From the NCBI GenBank assembly GCA_947488295.1, contig CANKYU010000003.1, positions 124,001 through 188,000 of the forward strand: a stretch of DNA of 64,000 nucleotides, in the 5' to 3' direction. The DNA comes from an uncultured Anderseniella sp. GTDB lineage: Bacteria; Pseudomonadota; Alphaproteobacteria; Rhizobiales; Aestuariivirgaceae. Below the pieces are notes generated by a model. That model was given only the letters and a program-made list of their open reading frames with translations. It was not told where the DNA came from and ran no database searches. Below are positions 42,446 through 51,707 of the stretch, in pieces; the first letter of the stretch is position 1; the number at the start of each line of letters is the position of its first letter. A program made the position numbers and the translations under genes.

Positions 42446-42775
42446 TGCAGGTCTCCTTGGCGAAATGTCGCGTTGAATTTTGTGGCACTGGCGACTCGAA
42501 ACAGCCGAGCGCGATTGTTTGGAACGGGATGTGGATTTGCAGCTACTGGCGGCAACCGGTGTATCACCGGTTCGGATAATGTTCGCGTCGTCCGAAAACT
42601 CGGAATGGACAAATCGGAATGCATCGAGTTTTGAGCGAAACAATCCCCCCGTGGTGTTGCTCTCGTCGCGAACTGACCACACGAATGGTCTGATTTCGCG
42701 CATGTAAACTCGTACCTGTTTGCCAGGCTTCTTGTAGATCCCTGCTTGTGCAGGCTGGTAGTCAGTCATTGCCAT
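42446..42775 (-). other. In-frame open extension upstream of the EctB-like gene
   Basis: 110 codons without a stop, in frame with the aminotransferase, from an ATG at 42775 that lacks a good ribosome site. The first part reads like protein: VRVYMREIRPFVWSVRDES, then GGLFRSKLDAFRFVHSEF, a pattern reminiscent of small DUF2188-like domains. The second part (Ser/Arg/Gln-rich) does not. It may be a small gene that has run into ectB, an N-terminal domain of a longer fused form, or non-coding leader. Confidence 0.35.
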
Positions 42776-43196
42776 AGCCCCGTTTCGTTTTGATACAACC
42801 CATTAAGTTACATATCTTGCTTAAGGTCATAGCAACTACCGTGCCAGCTGCAGTTGCGGCGGAAACCCGTTAACCCATTGTGTTTAAGATAGATTCCGCA
42901 TTTGCTGCGGTTTGCCGCAAATTGCCGACCTGTATGCAAGGCGCCTGCCGCCACATGACAGGGCATCCGGTCTTTCCGAATTGCCATGTTCTGGCGTTGA
43001 GCACAGGTTAACGTGCAACGCAGGGAGTTTGTTCGCCGGGTATCCGCCGATCTGTAGCGGTGGTGGACCTGCCGTTCAGCGCGGGAGGCACCATCTGCCG
43101 GAATTCATAACGCCCGGTTTGAGGGGGTGCGATTCAAGTCAGTAAGGGATGCGATGAGCGCGTTTGAAACGACTAGCCACAGCGTATCTGACGCCG
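42776..43196. other. Gene-free interval upstream of the diaminobutyrate operon
   Basis: 421 bp between the operon and the DUF6064 gene, which is on the same strand. The part next to the operon (42785-42830) is AT-rich, a plausible promoter region. Open frames on the plus strand show no family resemblance or ribosome site. No repeat seen. Confidence 0.4.
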
Positions 43197-43883
43197 TCAT
43201 CCATCTCGCAGCGATTGTGACAGGCGCCTGCCTGAAACTGCCGCAATAACGGCCATCATTGCAGCCAGCGGGGCAATGAAGAATTCCGGTGACCCCAGCA
43301 TCCACAGGGTGAGCCCTGTCAGCGCGCACCACAGCAGTGGTGCAATCCATGCCAGCCTGGTGAAAACGCCGCGGCTCATGACAAGGACGGCAAGTGTTGC
43401 GACCACTCCAGGGTCGGCTGAAATGCCAGGGAACTCGACACTGTCCAATGGCCGTCCCAGTACGAGAGTTGCAGCCGGATAACCGATCAGGGCGAACAGG
43501 TACAGCATCATGGCTGTCCGGCCAGCCGCAGTCCCGGTATACCTGATCTCAGGACATGTCGGCACGACTGCGAACAAGCCGAACAACAAGCCCTGCAGCC
43601 AGAACATGGGGGCAACATATGCTGCTGCCCAGTTGATTGCTGTATACTGCACGTAAAAGAAGTGCCAGCCGCTCCATATCCATAACAGGCCAAGCAAGGC
43701 CCACACGACCCGATACCCTGCAGCGTTTCGTCTCAATACGATCAGGCCAATGACAAGTCCCACGGCTAAAATGACCAGATGGGCAGGCCAGAGCGTCGTG
43801 TTCAGCAGCTCAAACAGGCCGATATAGGCTTGCAGCGAAAACAACAGCAGATCGGACAGCGAGTAGCTCGACCAGTCTGCCAT
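43197..43883 (-). CDS. DUF6064 family membrane protein
   Basis: 228 residues with about seven hydrophobic helices and no large soluble part. The Trp-rich helix GLLWIWSGWHFFYVQYTAIN and the start LSDLLLFSLQAYIGLFELLN fit the DUF6064 family of inner-membrane proteins of unknown function. Its ATG directly follows the TGA of the aldo/keto reductase gene, so both are one transcript. Confidence 0.7.
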   Translation of the reverse strand: MADWSSYSLSDLLLFSLQAYIGLFELLNTTLWPAHLVILAVGLVIGLIVLRRNAAGYRVVWALLGLLWIWSGWHFFYVQYTAINWAAAYVAPMFWLQGLLFGLFAVVPTCPEIRYTGTAAGRTAMMLYLFALIGYPAATLVLGRPLDSVEFPGISADPGVVATLAVLVMSRGVFTRLAWIAPLLWCALTGLTLWMLGSPEFFIAPLAAMMAVIAAVSGRRLSQSLRDG

Positions 43884-44804
43884 TCAGAGTTGCCCGACAT
43901 AGTCCGCCATGCGTTTACGCAGTGCTGCATCCGGCAACTGTCCCGATGCTGCCGCCAGGTTCTCCCGGACATGCGCCACCTTGCTGGTGGCCGGAATGGC
44001 GCAGGTGACGGCCGGATGGGAAATGACGAACCTCAGCAGGAACTGTGCCCAGCTTGCTGCACCTGTTTCCGCCACCCAGTCCGGCAACGGGCTGGAGCTG
44101 AGCCGTTCAACCAGGTAGCCGCGCTGAAACGGGCGGTTTACGATCACCGCTATGCCGCGCTCCCTGGCCAGCGGCAACAGCCGTTGTTCCGCTTCACGGT
44201 CCTCCACATTATAAGTGAGCTGAACGAAGTCGACCGGCTGTGATGTCATGATGTCTTCCAGCTCTGTGTGTCTTCGGCCATGTGATGTGGTGATACCGAT
44301 GTACTTTACATCACCTGCCGTCTTCATGGTCTGCAGCAACTCAAGATGTTCGCGCCACGCCACAAGGTTGTGCACCTGAACCAGGTCAAATTTCGGCACA
44401 CCCCAGTGGCTGCGCGACTGCTCGATCTGAGGACTGCCATTGCCGGCGGACGAGGTCCACACCTTGTCCGCTGAAAACAGGGTTTCGGGCATGCCAAGCT
44501 TTTTGAGGCCGTATCCTATTGTTGCCTGTGCCGAGCCGTACATGGGTGATGAGTCGATCATTCTGCCGCCGCCCTCAAAGAAGGCGGCCATCACGTCGGC
44601 GCTGGCATCAAGCAGTTTCTGGTTGTTGCCGACATTGAAGGTTATCCAGCTGCCCAGGCCGACCAGGGGAAGCAATTCACCTGTGGAGGCGAGGGGTCTT
44701 GCCAGCGGGGCCGCCATTGCGCGCGCGGGCACCAGACCCGCTGCGGTGCCCGCGAAGGTCGCGGCCATTGAGCCTTTCAGAACATTCCGGCGGTTGATCT
44801 GCAT
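43884..44804 (-). CDS. Tat-exported aldo/keto reductase
   Basis: 306 residues from the ATG at 44804, with GGGAG upstream. It begins MQINRRNVLKGSMAATFAG, a Tat signal with twin Arg, ending near AMAAP. The reductase barrel follows: LVGLGSWITFNVG, MIDSSPMYGSAQATIGYG with the catalytic Asp/Tyr, and FDLVQVHNLVAW with the His. Export through Tat implies folding with cofactor in the cytoplasm and action in the periplasm, as in some periplasmic oxidoreductases of this family. Substrate unknown. Confidence 0.8.
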   Translation of the reverse strand: MQINRRNVLKGSMAATFAGTAAGLVPARAMAAPLARPLASTGELLPLVGLGSWITFNVGNNQKLLDASADVMAAFFEGGGRMIDSSPMYGSAQATIGYGLKKLGMPETLFSADKVWTSSAGNGSPQIEQSRSHWGVPKFDLVQVHNLVAWREHLELLQTMKTAGDVKYIGITTSHGRRHTELEDIMTSQPVDFVQLTYNVEDREAEQRLLPLARERGIAVIVNRPFQRGYLVERLSSSPLPDWVAETGAASWAQFLLRFVISHPAVTCAIPATSKVAHVRENLAAASGQLPDAALRKRMADYVGQL

Positions 44805-44897
44805 TTCCGGTCTCCCAATACCCACAAAACGGCGCACCCGATTACTCTTTTCATATAGATACCCGCAGATATCGGCCTAATTAAATCATGGTAAAGG

Positions 44898-46061
44898 TCA
44901 GCCGGTAATTTCACTCAGACTGGTCTGCATTCTGGTTATGAAATCCCAGTCATAGGTGACGCCGAGACCCGGCCCGGTCGGGATCGAGACGCAGCCATCG
45001 CTGTCGACGTCCTCCAGTTGATCGCCATAGCCGCAGGTATAGATGGGGGGTTGCATCGAATTGAACATGCCTGGACCGACAAGTCCCATTTCATAATAGT
45101 AGGTGTTGACGATTGCTGAAAGGCAATGCCGGTGCATCGGACCGGCAGTATGAATCTGCACGTCTATTCCAAGCGCTTCGGCAAAGCCGGCAATCTTCAT
45201 GGTGCCGGTTATGCCGCCATCCAGCTCAGGATCGATGTGGATAATATCGGTACCGCCTGCCATCAGGAAATCTGCTTTTTGCTCAAACCCCCTGATGTGC
45301 TCCGACACCAGCAGTGGCGTCTTGATGAAGTCGCGCAGCTTTTTCTGTCCAAACGCGCTTGAAGAGGCGTCCCGGTAGGGGTCCTCATACCAGAAAAACC
45401 CCAGATCATCACACGCCCGGCCGACTTCGATCGCGTCCAGGAAAGTCGGCAGCGAAGATGCCGGGTCGGTCATCAGCCGCATTTTGTCTCCGACCTGTTG
45501 GCGCACCGCCGTCATGATGGCGATTTCGCTCTCGGCTTTGCCGTCCCAGAAACCGTGTATCTTGAACGCCGGATAACCCAGCTCCCGGCACTGCTGCGCG
45601 AAGTCCGCATAGGCTTCGATACTATCCAGTCCGCCGGGCAGGCTTTGACCGGGGAAGGTGCTGGCATAAGCCGGTATCCGGTCTCGGTATCCGCCGAGCA
45701 GTTGGGCAACGGAACAATTATGTTTCTTGCCGGCAAGATCCCAGAGCGCCCCGTCAATCGCAGCGACACCGGCGCGGTCAAAATGGCGAAATGCGTTCTT
45801 CAGATCCTCAAAGATCCTGCTGCGGTGTTCGGCATTGCGTCCGATCAGCATAGGAGCCATCTGGCTGACCTGCGCACATGTCATGGCGTTGGCCATGTAG
45901 TGAGGCGCGAACTCGCCGCGCAATCCATCATCGGTTTCGATGACCGTGACAAACTTGGTCACCGGCAAGCGGCCGTCTTTGGCATAGGTCATGATATTAT
46001 GACCGAAGTCTTCAAGCTCATAGCAAAATGCATGAACTGCTACACGGCTGATGATACTCAC
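44898..46061 (-). CDS. Enolase-superfamily enzyme (mandelate racemase/muconate lactonizing type)
   Basis: 387 residues. The N-terminal capping domain (about 1-130) includes FVTVIETDDGLRGEFAPHYM. The barrel holds the KxH-type motif FKIHGFWDGKAE, metal ligands in LMTDPASSLP, FFWYEDPYRD and LVSEHIRGFE, and the His region near MHRHCLSAI. The Lys-x-His motif suggests a mandelate racemase-subgroup sugar-acid dehydratase or racemase. It is not next to sugar catabolic genes, so the substrate is open. Confidence 0.75.
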   Translation of the reverse strand: MSIISRVAVHAFCYELEDFGHNIMTYAKDGRLPVTKFVTVIETDDGLRGEFAPHYMANAMTCAQVSQMAPMLIGRNAEHRSRIFEDLKNAFRHFDRAGVAAIDGALWDLAGKKHNCSVAQLLGGYRDRIPAYASTFPGQSLPGGLDSIEAYADFAQQCRELGYPAFKIHGFWDGKAESEIAIMTAVRQQVGDKMRLMTDPASSLPTFLDAIEVGRACDDLGFFWYEDPYRDASSSAFGQKKLRDFIKTPLLVSEHIRGFEQKADFLMAGGTDIIHIDPELDGGITGTMKIAGFAEALGIDVQIHTAGPMHRHCLSAIVNTYYYEMGLVGPGMFNSMQPPIYTCGYGDQLEDVDSDGCVSIPTGPGLGVTYDWDFITRMQTSLSEITG

Positions 46062-46117
46062 GGATTTGGTTCCTCCCGAAAAATCATTGGATTAATCACA
46101 TCCAGGCGCCTGATCGA

Positions 46118-46840
46118 TCAGGTAACCGGCAAATCATCGGGGATTTGCGCCCGCCCGGTTTCGATGAAACCTGCCCGGTCTTCACGGCCAGACCGCCGCG
46201 CTGCAGCGGCGGCCAGGTCCCAGCGGTAAGTCACGGCAATATGATCGACGTTCCAGCCATCTGCTGCCTTGTGAAGGATCGCGTAACGCGCGTGCGGGCT
46301 GCCTGCCTCCACCTTGTGCAGCACCGGTTCATCATTCCAGTATGCCGGCAGTCCGACGCTGCCCGGGTTCATGATCAACTGGCCGGTCGGCAGCCATACC
46401 GAGCGCGGCACATGCTTGTGTGCACACAGCACCACATCATGCTCCACACCGTCCAGACGCTGCCTGATCTCTTCGACATCGGCAATTTCAACACGGCCCG
46501 GCGTTATCTTTTCGATCAGTTCCCGGGTGTCGCTGGCCGGCGTGCCGTGGCAACAGAAAACCGGCCCGAGGTCGAGTGTTTTCGGTAACTCTCTCAACCA
46601 GGCGACCTGGTCGGGAGTGAGTTGCCCGTCAACAAAGGTTTCGTAATTGCCGGCAATGCTTGGCACATTGTGATCCATCAACAGCTTGAGTGCGCCGCCC
46701 GGATCCATATCCGCATCCGCGCTGTCGCCAAGATTGACAATATCCGCAACGCCGCGCCGGCGGATATCCTCCAGGACGGCTTTCAGCGCCCAGCTGTTTC
46801 CGTGAGTGTCCGCGATAACCGCAAGTCTGTTCATGACCAT
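46118..46840 (-). CDS. Metallophosphoesterase
   Basis: 240 residues of calcineurin-like type: VIADTHGNSWALKAVLEDI (metal ligands D and H), IVNLGDSAD, SIAGNYETF (in place of GNHE), FCCHGTPASD and CAHKHVP. The fold and size match the YfcE/ApaH-like family that hydrolyses phosphodiesters. GNYE instead of GNHD/E at the active site is also seen in this subfamily. It lies 56 bp downstream of the start of the enolase-superfamily gene on the same strand. Start is at 46840 or 46834. Confidence 0.75.
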   Translation of the reverse strand: MVMNRLAVIADTHGNSWALKAVLEDIRRRGVADIVNLGDSADADMDPGGALKLLMDHNVPSIAGNYETFVDGQLTPDQVAWLRELPKTLDLGPVFCCHGTPASDTRELIEKITPGRVEIADVEEIRQRLDGVEHDVVLCAHKHVPRSVWLPTGQLIMNPGSVGLPAYWNDEPVLHKVEAGSPHARYAILHKAADGWNVDHIAVTYRWDLAAAAARRSGREDRAGFIETGRAQIPDDLPVT

Positions 46841-47014
46841 CGTTTAGCAGAGCAGCAGCGCGCCGCCAACCAACCGGACCGGGCATGGTTTGGCAACGCC
46901 CAAAACACCTGCTTGCTGGTCTGGCAAGCCATTGTCCATGACATCGGAGGTAATTGATGCAATTCAGTTCGGCTGAGATCCTTTCTGCAAATTCCAACCA
47001 GGAAAGGATTTGAT

Positions 47015-47911
47015 ATGTCGACAACCGCCACAGCCCGGACCTTCATAGCGTTCAATGCGGCCTTTTCCGCACTCACTGGACTGCAACTGATCATTTTTCC
47101 TGACACCGCGACGCAGCTGATGTTCAAAGATCCGGCAGGCTGGATGCCGTTGGTTCTGAGATTGCTTGGTGTGGGCCTGGTCCTGTTCGCTCTGGACCTG
47201 TTCCTGATGGCGACCAATCGTTTTGTGACCAAAGGCGAGGTCATGCTGATCGTTTTGGCGGACATTGGATGGTTGATCGCCAGCGCCGCCATTTTTCTCC
47301 TGGCCGGGCATGTCTTTACTGGCACTGGAGCGCTCATGATCGGGGTTGTTGCCGTCTTCGTGGCCTTCTTTGCAACTGGCCAGTATGTCGGCGCGGGAAG
47401 AATTGTTGCGCCGAAAGGCCGTGTCAGCATTGTATCGAAGAACGGAAAGCTGCTGGCATCGGTCAGGCGGGCGGTTGATGCACCGGCAGAAGCCGTCTGG
47501 AACGTCATGACCGATCACCCCGGCTATGCAGATGTCGCCAGCAATATCACAAAGGTCGAGGTGCTTTCGGGCGAAGGGATCGGCATGCAGCGCCGCTGCT
47601 TCGGCCCGAAGGGTGAGAACTGGACAGAGACCTGCGATCATTTTGAACCAGGCCGGTCATACGGCTTTAAAATTCACACCGAAGTGCCGGACTATCCATA
47701 TCCGATCTCCGATCTCAAGGGTCGTTGGTCAGTGGCTCCGACGGGTTCCGGTTCAGAGTTCTCCATAGATGTTGCAGCAGTGCCGAAGGGCGGTTTTCTG
47801 TCCCGTACGCTGTTTTCCCTGGTCGCCAGACGCCAGTTCAAAACCGTACTGGTTGACCTTGCCGACGCATGGTCGCAACGCATGGAGCATGAAGCGCGGA
47901 CCCGATCCTAA
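47015..47911 (+). CDS. SRPBCC family protein with N-terminal membrane domain
   Basis: 298 residues, ATG with GGAAAGG upstream. Residues 1-130 contain four hydrophobic helices. Residues 150-298 are a SRPBCC (polyketide cyclase/START-like) domain starting RRAVDAPAEAVWNVMTDHP and including GPKGENWTETCDHFEPGRSY. Such domains bind hydrophobic ligands. Fusion to a small membrane module is unusual but both parts are clearly in one frame. Divergent from the metallophosphoesterase gene. Confidence 0.7.
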   Translation: MSTTATARTFIAFNAAFSALTGLQLIIFPDTATQLMFKDPAGWMPLVLRLLGVGLVLFALDLFLMATNRFVTKGEVMLIVLADIGWLIASAAIFLLAGHVFTGTGALMIGVVAVFVAFFATGQYVGAGRIVAPKGRVSIVSKNGKLLASVRRAVDAPAEAVWNVMTDHPGYADVASNITKVEVLSGEGIGMQRRCFGPKGENWTETCDHFEPGRSYGFKIHTEVPDYPYPISDLKGRWSVAPTGSGSEFSIDVAAVPKGGFLSRTLFSLVARRQFKTVLVDLADAWSQRMEHEARTRS

Positions 47912-47974
47912 TCCAGACTATCTTCCAAGCCGTATTGTTGTGGGAATCATGTGGTCTGAAGGGCTGAAACATCG

Positions 47975-48682
47975 ATGCTGTCTGTGCAGAATTTCCCTAC
48001 CGGGTTTCGTGCCGTGGTTTTCGGATCCAGTGGTGGCATTGGCCGGGAGATGTGTAACGCTCTTGAAGCAGAGAGCGCCTGCGGCGGGGTTATCGGTTTT
48101 TCCAGATCGACGGTTCCGGCTTTAGATCTGGAAGACGAGGCATCGATCGAGCAGGCGGCTGCTTCAATAGCCGCCACAGGCCCGGTCCACCTGCTCGTTG
48201 ATGCCACCGGCCTGCTGCACGATGCACAGATGCAACCGGAAAAGTCGATTTCCGCTGTAGACCCACAGGTCATCGCGCGCTCGTTTGCCGTCAACGCCAC
48301 CGGGCCGTTGCTGCTGCTGAAGCACTTTCATCATCTGATGCCGCGCCACGAGCGCAGCGTGTTCGCAACGATTTCGGCACGGGTCGGCAGCATAGGAGAC
48401 AACCGGCTGGGTGGCTGGTACGGTTACCGCGCTTCCAAGGCAGCGCTGAACATGTTTCTCAGGACGGCTTCGATCGAGATTGCCCGCAAGAGGCCACAGG
48501 CAATATGCCTTGCACTGCACCCCGGCACGGTGGAAACGCCGCTGTCTGCACCGTTTGCCGGCGACCGGACCCTATTGTCGGCAAACAATGCCGCCAGACT
48601 GCTGCTGGATGTAATGGACAAGGCCGACTGCGACAGTTCCGGCTCGTTCTACGCTTATAACGGACAGGAGATCGCCTGGTGA
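47975..48682 (+). CDS. Short-chain dehydrogenase/reductase (C-factor/CsgA-like)
   Basis: 235 residues. VVFGSSGGIGREMCNAL is the NAD(P) motif, NATGPLLLLKHFHHLMP the NxxG-type segment, ATISARVGSIGDN the catalytic Ser strand and YRASKAALNMF the YxxxK pair. The closing LALHPGTVETPLSAPF is typical of CsgA-like SDRs. Substrate unknown. First of three plus-strand genes with the glutathione peroxidase and histidine phosphatase, separated by short gaps. Confidence 0.85.
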   Translation: MLSVQNFPTGFRAVVFGSSGGIGREMCNALEAESACGGVIGFSRSTVPALDLEDEASIEQAAASIAATGPVHLLVDATGLLHDAQMQPEKSISAVDPQVIARSFAVNATGPLLLLKHFHHLMPRHERSVFATISARVGSIGDNRLGGWYGYRASKAALNMFLRTASIEIARKRPQAICLALHPGTVETPLSAPFAGDRTLLSANNAARLLLDVMDKADCDSSGSFYAYNGQEIAW

Positions 48683-48714
48683 CGCTTCATCCTGATAGCA
48701 AATGGGAGAGTATA

Positions 48715-49284
48715 ATGACGTTGAACCGCCGATCGATTTTGGCCGCAATGATGGCTTGGGCTGCATGTCTTCCCGGCAAGACGGTGAACGCCGGTAAGTC
48801 GTCCGGTTTTCAATTCAGCTTCGACGGCTTTGACGGTAAACCACTACCTCTGGACAGGTTTCGTGATCGCGCCGTGCTTGTGGTGAATACCGCCAGCGAA
48901 TGCGGTTTCACCGGGCAGTATGCGGGTCTCGAGCAGTTGTGGCAGGACTACAAAGACAAGGGGCTGACAGTGATCGGTGTCCCGTCAAACAAATTTGGCG
49001 GCCAGGAGCCGCTCAAAGGTGAGCAGATCAAGCACTTCTGCAAATTGAACTACGGTGTCACATTCCCGCTGGCCGACCGCACCGATGTTGCGGGCCGCGA
49101 TGCTCATCCGTTCTACAAATGGGCGATAGAGCAGGCTGGACAGGAAGCCCGGCCGCGCTGGAACTTCCACAAGATCCTGCTGGATCGCAACGGCAACATT
49201 GCCGCCACTTTTGCGACAGCCGTGGAACCGACAAGCAATCAGGTGCGCGGTGCGATTGCCAAGGTTCTGGGAGCAGGGGCTTGA
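48715..49284 (+). CDS. Exported glutathione peroxidase family protein
   Basis: 189 residues from the ATG at 48715, with GGGAG upstream. MTLNRRSILAAMMAWAACLP is a signal sequence with twin Arg, so the enzyme is periplasmic, possibly via Tat. Catalytic residues of the family are all seen: Cys in NTASECGFTGQY, Gln in NKFGGQEPLKG, Trp and Asn in PRWNFHKILLD. It reduces peroxides, probably with thioredoxin-like donors as it has Cys rather than selenocysteine. Its stop overlaps the TTG start of the next gene. Confidence 0.85.
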   Translation: MTLNRRSILAAMMAWAACLPGKTVNAGKSSGFQFSFDGFDGKPLPLDRFRDRAVLVVNTASECGFTGQYAGLEQLWQDYKDKGLTVIGVPSNKFGGQEPLKGEQIKHFCKLNYGVTFPLADRTDVAGRDAHPFYKWAIEQAGQEARPRWNFHKILLDRNGNIAATFATAVEPTSNQVRGAIAKVLGAGA

Positions 49285-49880
49285 GCACCGGCTGCCACAG
49301 CAGAAAGGCTGCGCTCCTCGCGACTGTGCTGTTTGCCGCTGTCTTGTCTTTGCTGTTTTCCGCGCAGCAGGCCTTTGCCGGGCAGGTCGGCTGGGATGCG
49401 CTGAAAAACCGAACCGCCTTTGTCATCATGCGCCATGCGCTGGCACCGGGAACAGGCGATCCTGACAATTTCAACGTGGATGAGTGCAGCACGCAGAGGA
49501 ACCTGTCTGAGGTAGGGCGGCTACAGGCACGCAAAACAGGTGACTTGTTTCGAAGTAAGGGAATTACCGAAGCAGATGTGTTCGCTAGCGCCTGGTGCCG
49601 ATGCCGCGACACCGCCCGATTACTCGCCCTGGGCACGGTGCGGACGCTTGAGCCGCTCAACTCTTTCTTTCGCCGGCAGGACAGGCGGGATGCTCAGACC
49701 ACCGCCCTGAAAGACTGGTTGCGGGCGCGAACGGGCGACAGTCCGCTGGTGTTGGTCACGCACCAGGTCAACATCACTGCCCTGACCGGCATCTTTCCGA
49801 AATCGGGCGAGTTGATATTTGTCGAGGCGGGCGCAGACAATTCGTTTCGGGTTATCGACCGTGTCGGAATTGCACCGTGA
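49281..49880 (+). CDS. Exported histidine phosphatase family protein
   Basis: 199 residues from a TTG that overlaps the peroxidase stop (TTGA); the frame is open further upstream inside the peroxidase gene, so the start is inferred from the signal peptide LLATVLFAAVLSLLFSAQQA. The phosphatase core has VIMRHALAPGTGDPDNF (RHA replaces RHG), LSEVGRLQARKTGDL, FASAWCRCRDTARLL and VLVTHQVNITALTG with the second His. Periplasmic phosphohydrolase of unknown substrate. Confidence 0.7.
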   Translation: MSTGCHSRKAALLATVLFAAVLSLLFSAQQAFAGQVGWDALKNRTAFVIMRHALAPGTGDPDNFNVDECSTQRNLSEVGRLQARKTGDLFRSKGITEADVFASAWCRCRDTARLLALGTVRTLEPLNSFFRRQDRRDAQTTALKDWLRARTGDSPLVLVTHQVNITALTGIFPKSGELIFVEAGADNSFRVIDRVGIAP

Positions 49881-50098
49881 CGTCTGCGAACCGGCAGCCG
49901 AATGCAGTAAGTCTGGTAATGTGCAAGACACGTCGCCGGCGTCAACCCTGCCCAACGTAGCTGCACACCACTTGCCCTGCCTGATTCAGGCTACACCGCC
50001 CGCTGTATCAGGTCATTCCACAACCGGGCCGCAACCGAACCTATGAGGTGTGCCTGAATGTGTGCGTCCGCACGATACAGGTTAAGACACCTTTATAT

Positions 50099-50164
50099 TT
50101 ACTCGGGGCCAGGTTCTTCATCCGGTACGGGTTCGGGTTCGGGGGAAAATTTGTTGAAATTCAT
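50099..50164 (-). CDS. 21-residue Pro/Glu-rich small ORF
   Basis: ATG at 50164 to TAA at 50099, encoding MNFNKFSPEPEPVPDEEPGP plus a final Glu. GGAGAGAG lies about five bases before the ATG, a strong ribosome site for so short a frame, and the codons continue without overlap with another gene. It follows the PaaK/CapK-like gene on the same strand after 117 bp, with a small hairpin (CGAACC-TTCA-GGTTCG, 50193-50208) between them. Too short to class; could be a leaderless peptide, a precursor peptide, or a chance frame. Confidence 0.4.
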   Translation of the reverse strand: MNFNKFSPEPEPVPDEEPGPE

Positions 50165-50281
50165 CTTGCTCTCTCCGCGTCCTAACATATGACGAACCTT
50201 CAGGTTCGGCGAGTGTTACCACTCGTAAGTCTTAAGTCAACCGGCGGAGTCGGCTGCCTGAACGAAGCTGGCAAACAACTG

Positions 50282-51646
50282 TCAATCACTGGCGCCACGG
50301 GCCAGCTCACAGACAAAGTCTTCCCGCTTTCCATTGCGTTTGGCTGGTATCCGGTTGACCTGTGCGAAATTCACCAGGAGTTCGCTGCCGAGCGAGGACT
50401 GTACCTCCCGCCGACAGGCCTGCATGTCAGGTTTCGAGCTGGTGTGAATGTCAGGTTGATACCTGACTTCGACCTCGTTCGATCCGACCTGCGCGATCTG
50501 TATTGCCCTTGCACACATTAAGTCTGCGGCCCGTTCAAGCAGTGCGCGTTCCGGGCGAAATCTGGTTCCGTCAGGTCTCTGGAACAGGTTGCCGGTCCGA
50601 CCGGCAATTTCGGAGATCAGAGTTTGCGGTCTCCCGCAACTGCAGGGCGCCAGTTTACACGCTTCGTCTCCCACCTCATATCGTATTCTGGGCATGGCAT
50701 ATCCATGTAGCGATGTGACCAGCAGTCTGCCGGGAGTGTTGATGTCGCTTGCCCGATTGCAGCTGTTCACAACTTCGACCAGCACATTTTCATCACATAC
50801 ATGATAGTTGCCCGAGCCGGGGCACTCGATGGCGATGTGGCCCAGTTCCTCACTTGTGTACATTGAAAGAGGCCGGACTCCGAAGGTGTCGTGTATACGG
50901 TTGTCTATCAGCGGGCTTCGCGTTTCTCCGAAGGTTCGAATGCCGGCCAGCCTGTATGCGGGTCGAGATTTCCTTCTGTGATACTCATTGCAGAGTTCCA
51001 GCGCCATTCTCGGATTGACCAGCAGATAGTCGGGTCGTACCTGTTCCAGCCAGTCAACCTGTTCGTACACCGGCAGTTGGGCATTGATGCATTCCACTTC
51101 TGCAGAGATATTCAGGTACTTGTAAACTCCCGCCCAATAGTCAAATTGCCATTTTCGTCGGCCAGCCTTGCCGCCCATCGGAGCGGACAGCACCAATGCC
51201 AGTCTGCGGGCCGGGTCAAATCCGTGCCAGCGATCAAACCGGTTGAACATGGATCTGGAGGCGACCAGCTCCTTCTGCGTCCGCAATACCTTGACCGGTT
51301 CACCGGAGGAGCCGGAAGTGCTGGCGACGGAAGCTTTTCCATGTCCGGACGGTATGTGCTTGCTGGTAAGTGCCCTTTGGTTCTGCTGTACATCGCGTCT
51401 CGTCAAGACCGGCACCTGCTCCCAGTTGTCTGCTGTGAAGCGATCGTCCTGATCAAACAGGCAGCTCAATCTGTCGCGATAGAAGGGGACATTTGCCCGA
51501 GCATGCCGGCAGAGTTGTTCCAGTAACTGAAATTGGTAACTCCGCAAAATGCCGCTGTCTGCACTTTCGAACTTTGAGGCCAGTTCAAGGGCCTCGCCGT
51601 AACGGCGATACCGCCATGAATTGTAAACTCTCTTAAAAAAACTCAT
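50282..51646 (-). CDS. PaaK/CapK-type adenylate-forming enzyme
   Basis: 454 residues. The AMP-binding motif STSGSSGEPVKV is at 109-120, SMYTSEELGHIAIEC near 265 matches the second core motif, and PRIRYEVGDEACK near 330 the hinge region, as in phenylacetate-CoA ligase and capsular-polysaccharide CapK proteins. The N-terminal helix and overall length fit CapK better than PaaK. It would activate a carboxylate as adenylate; substrate unknown. It lies 61 bp after a methyltransferase gene in a minus-strand set. Confidence 0.75.
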   Translation of the reverse strand: MSFFKRVYNSWRYRRYGEALELASKFESADSGILRSYQFQLLEQLCRHARANVPFYRDRLSCLFDQDDRFTADNWEQVPVLTRRDVQQNQRALTSKHIPSGHGKASVASTSGSSGEPVKVLRTQKELVASRSMFNRFDRWHGFDPARRLALVLSAPMGGKAGRRKWQFDYWAGVYKYLNISAEVECINAQLPVYEQVDWLEQVRPDYLLVNPRMALELCNEYHRRKSRPAYRLAGIRTFGETRSPLIDNRIHDTFGVRPLSMYTSEELGHIAIECPGSGNYHVCDENVLVEVVNSCNRASDINTPGRLLVTSLHGYAMPRIRYEVGDEACKLAPCSCGRPQTLISEIAGRTGNLFQRPDGTRFRPERALLERAADLMCARAIQIAQVGSNEVEVRYQPDIHTSSKPDMQACRREVQSSLGSELLVNFAQVNRIPAKRNGKREDFVCELARGASD

Positions 51647-51707
51647 GGGTCAGAAGGCAGTCACTTCGGTTTCAGTAAACCCCCAGAGTATACCGCTCTT
51701 TGCGAAA

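Noticed and set aside
42912..43145. 77-codon plus-strand frame upstream of the diaminobutyrate operon
   Set aside because: No ribosome site, irregular composition, no family recognised.
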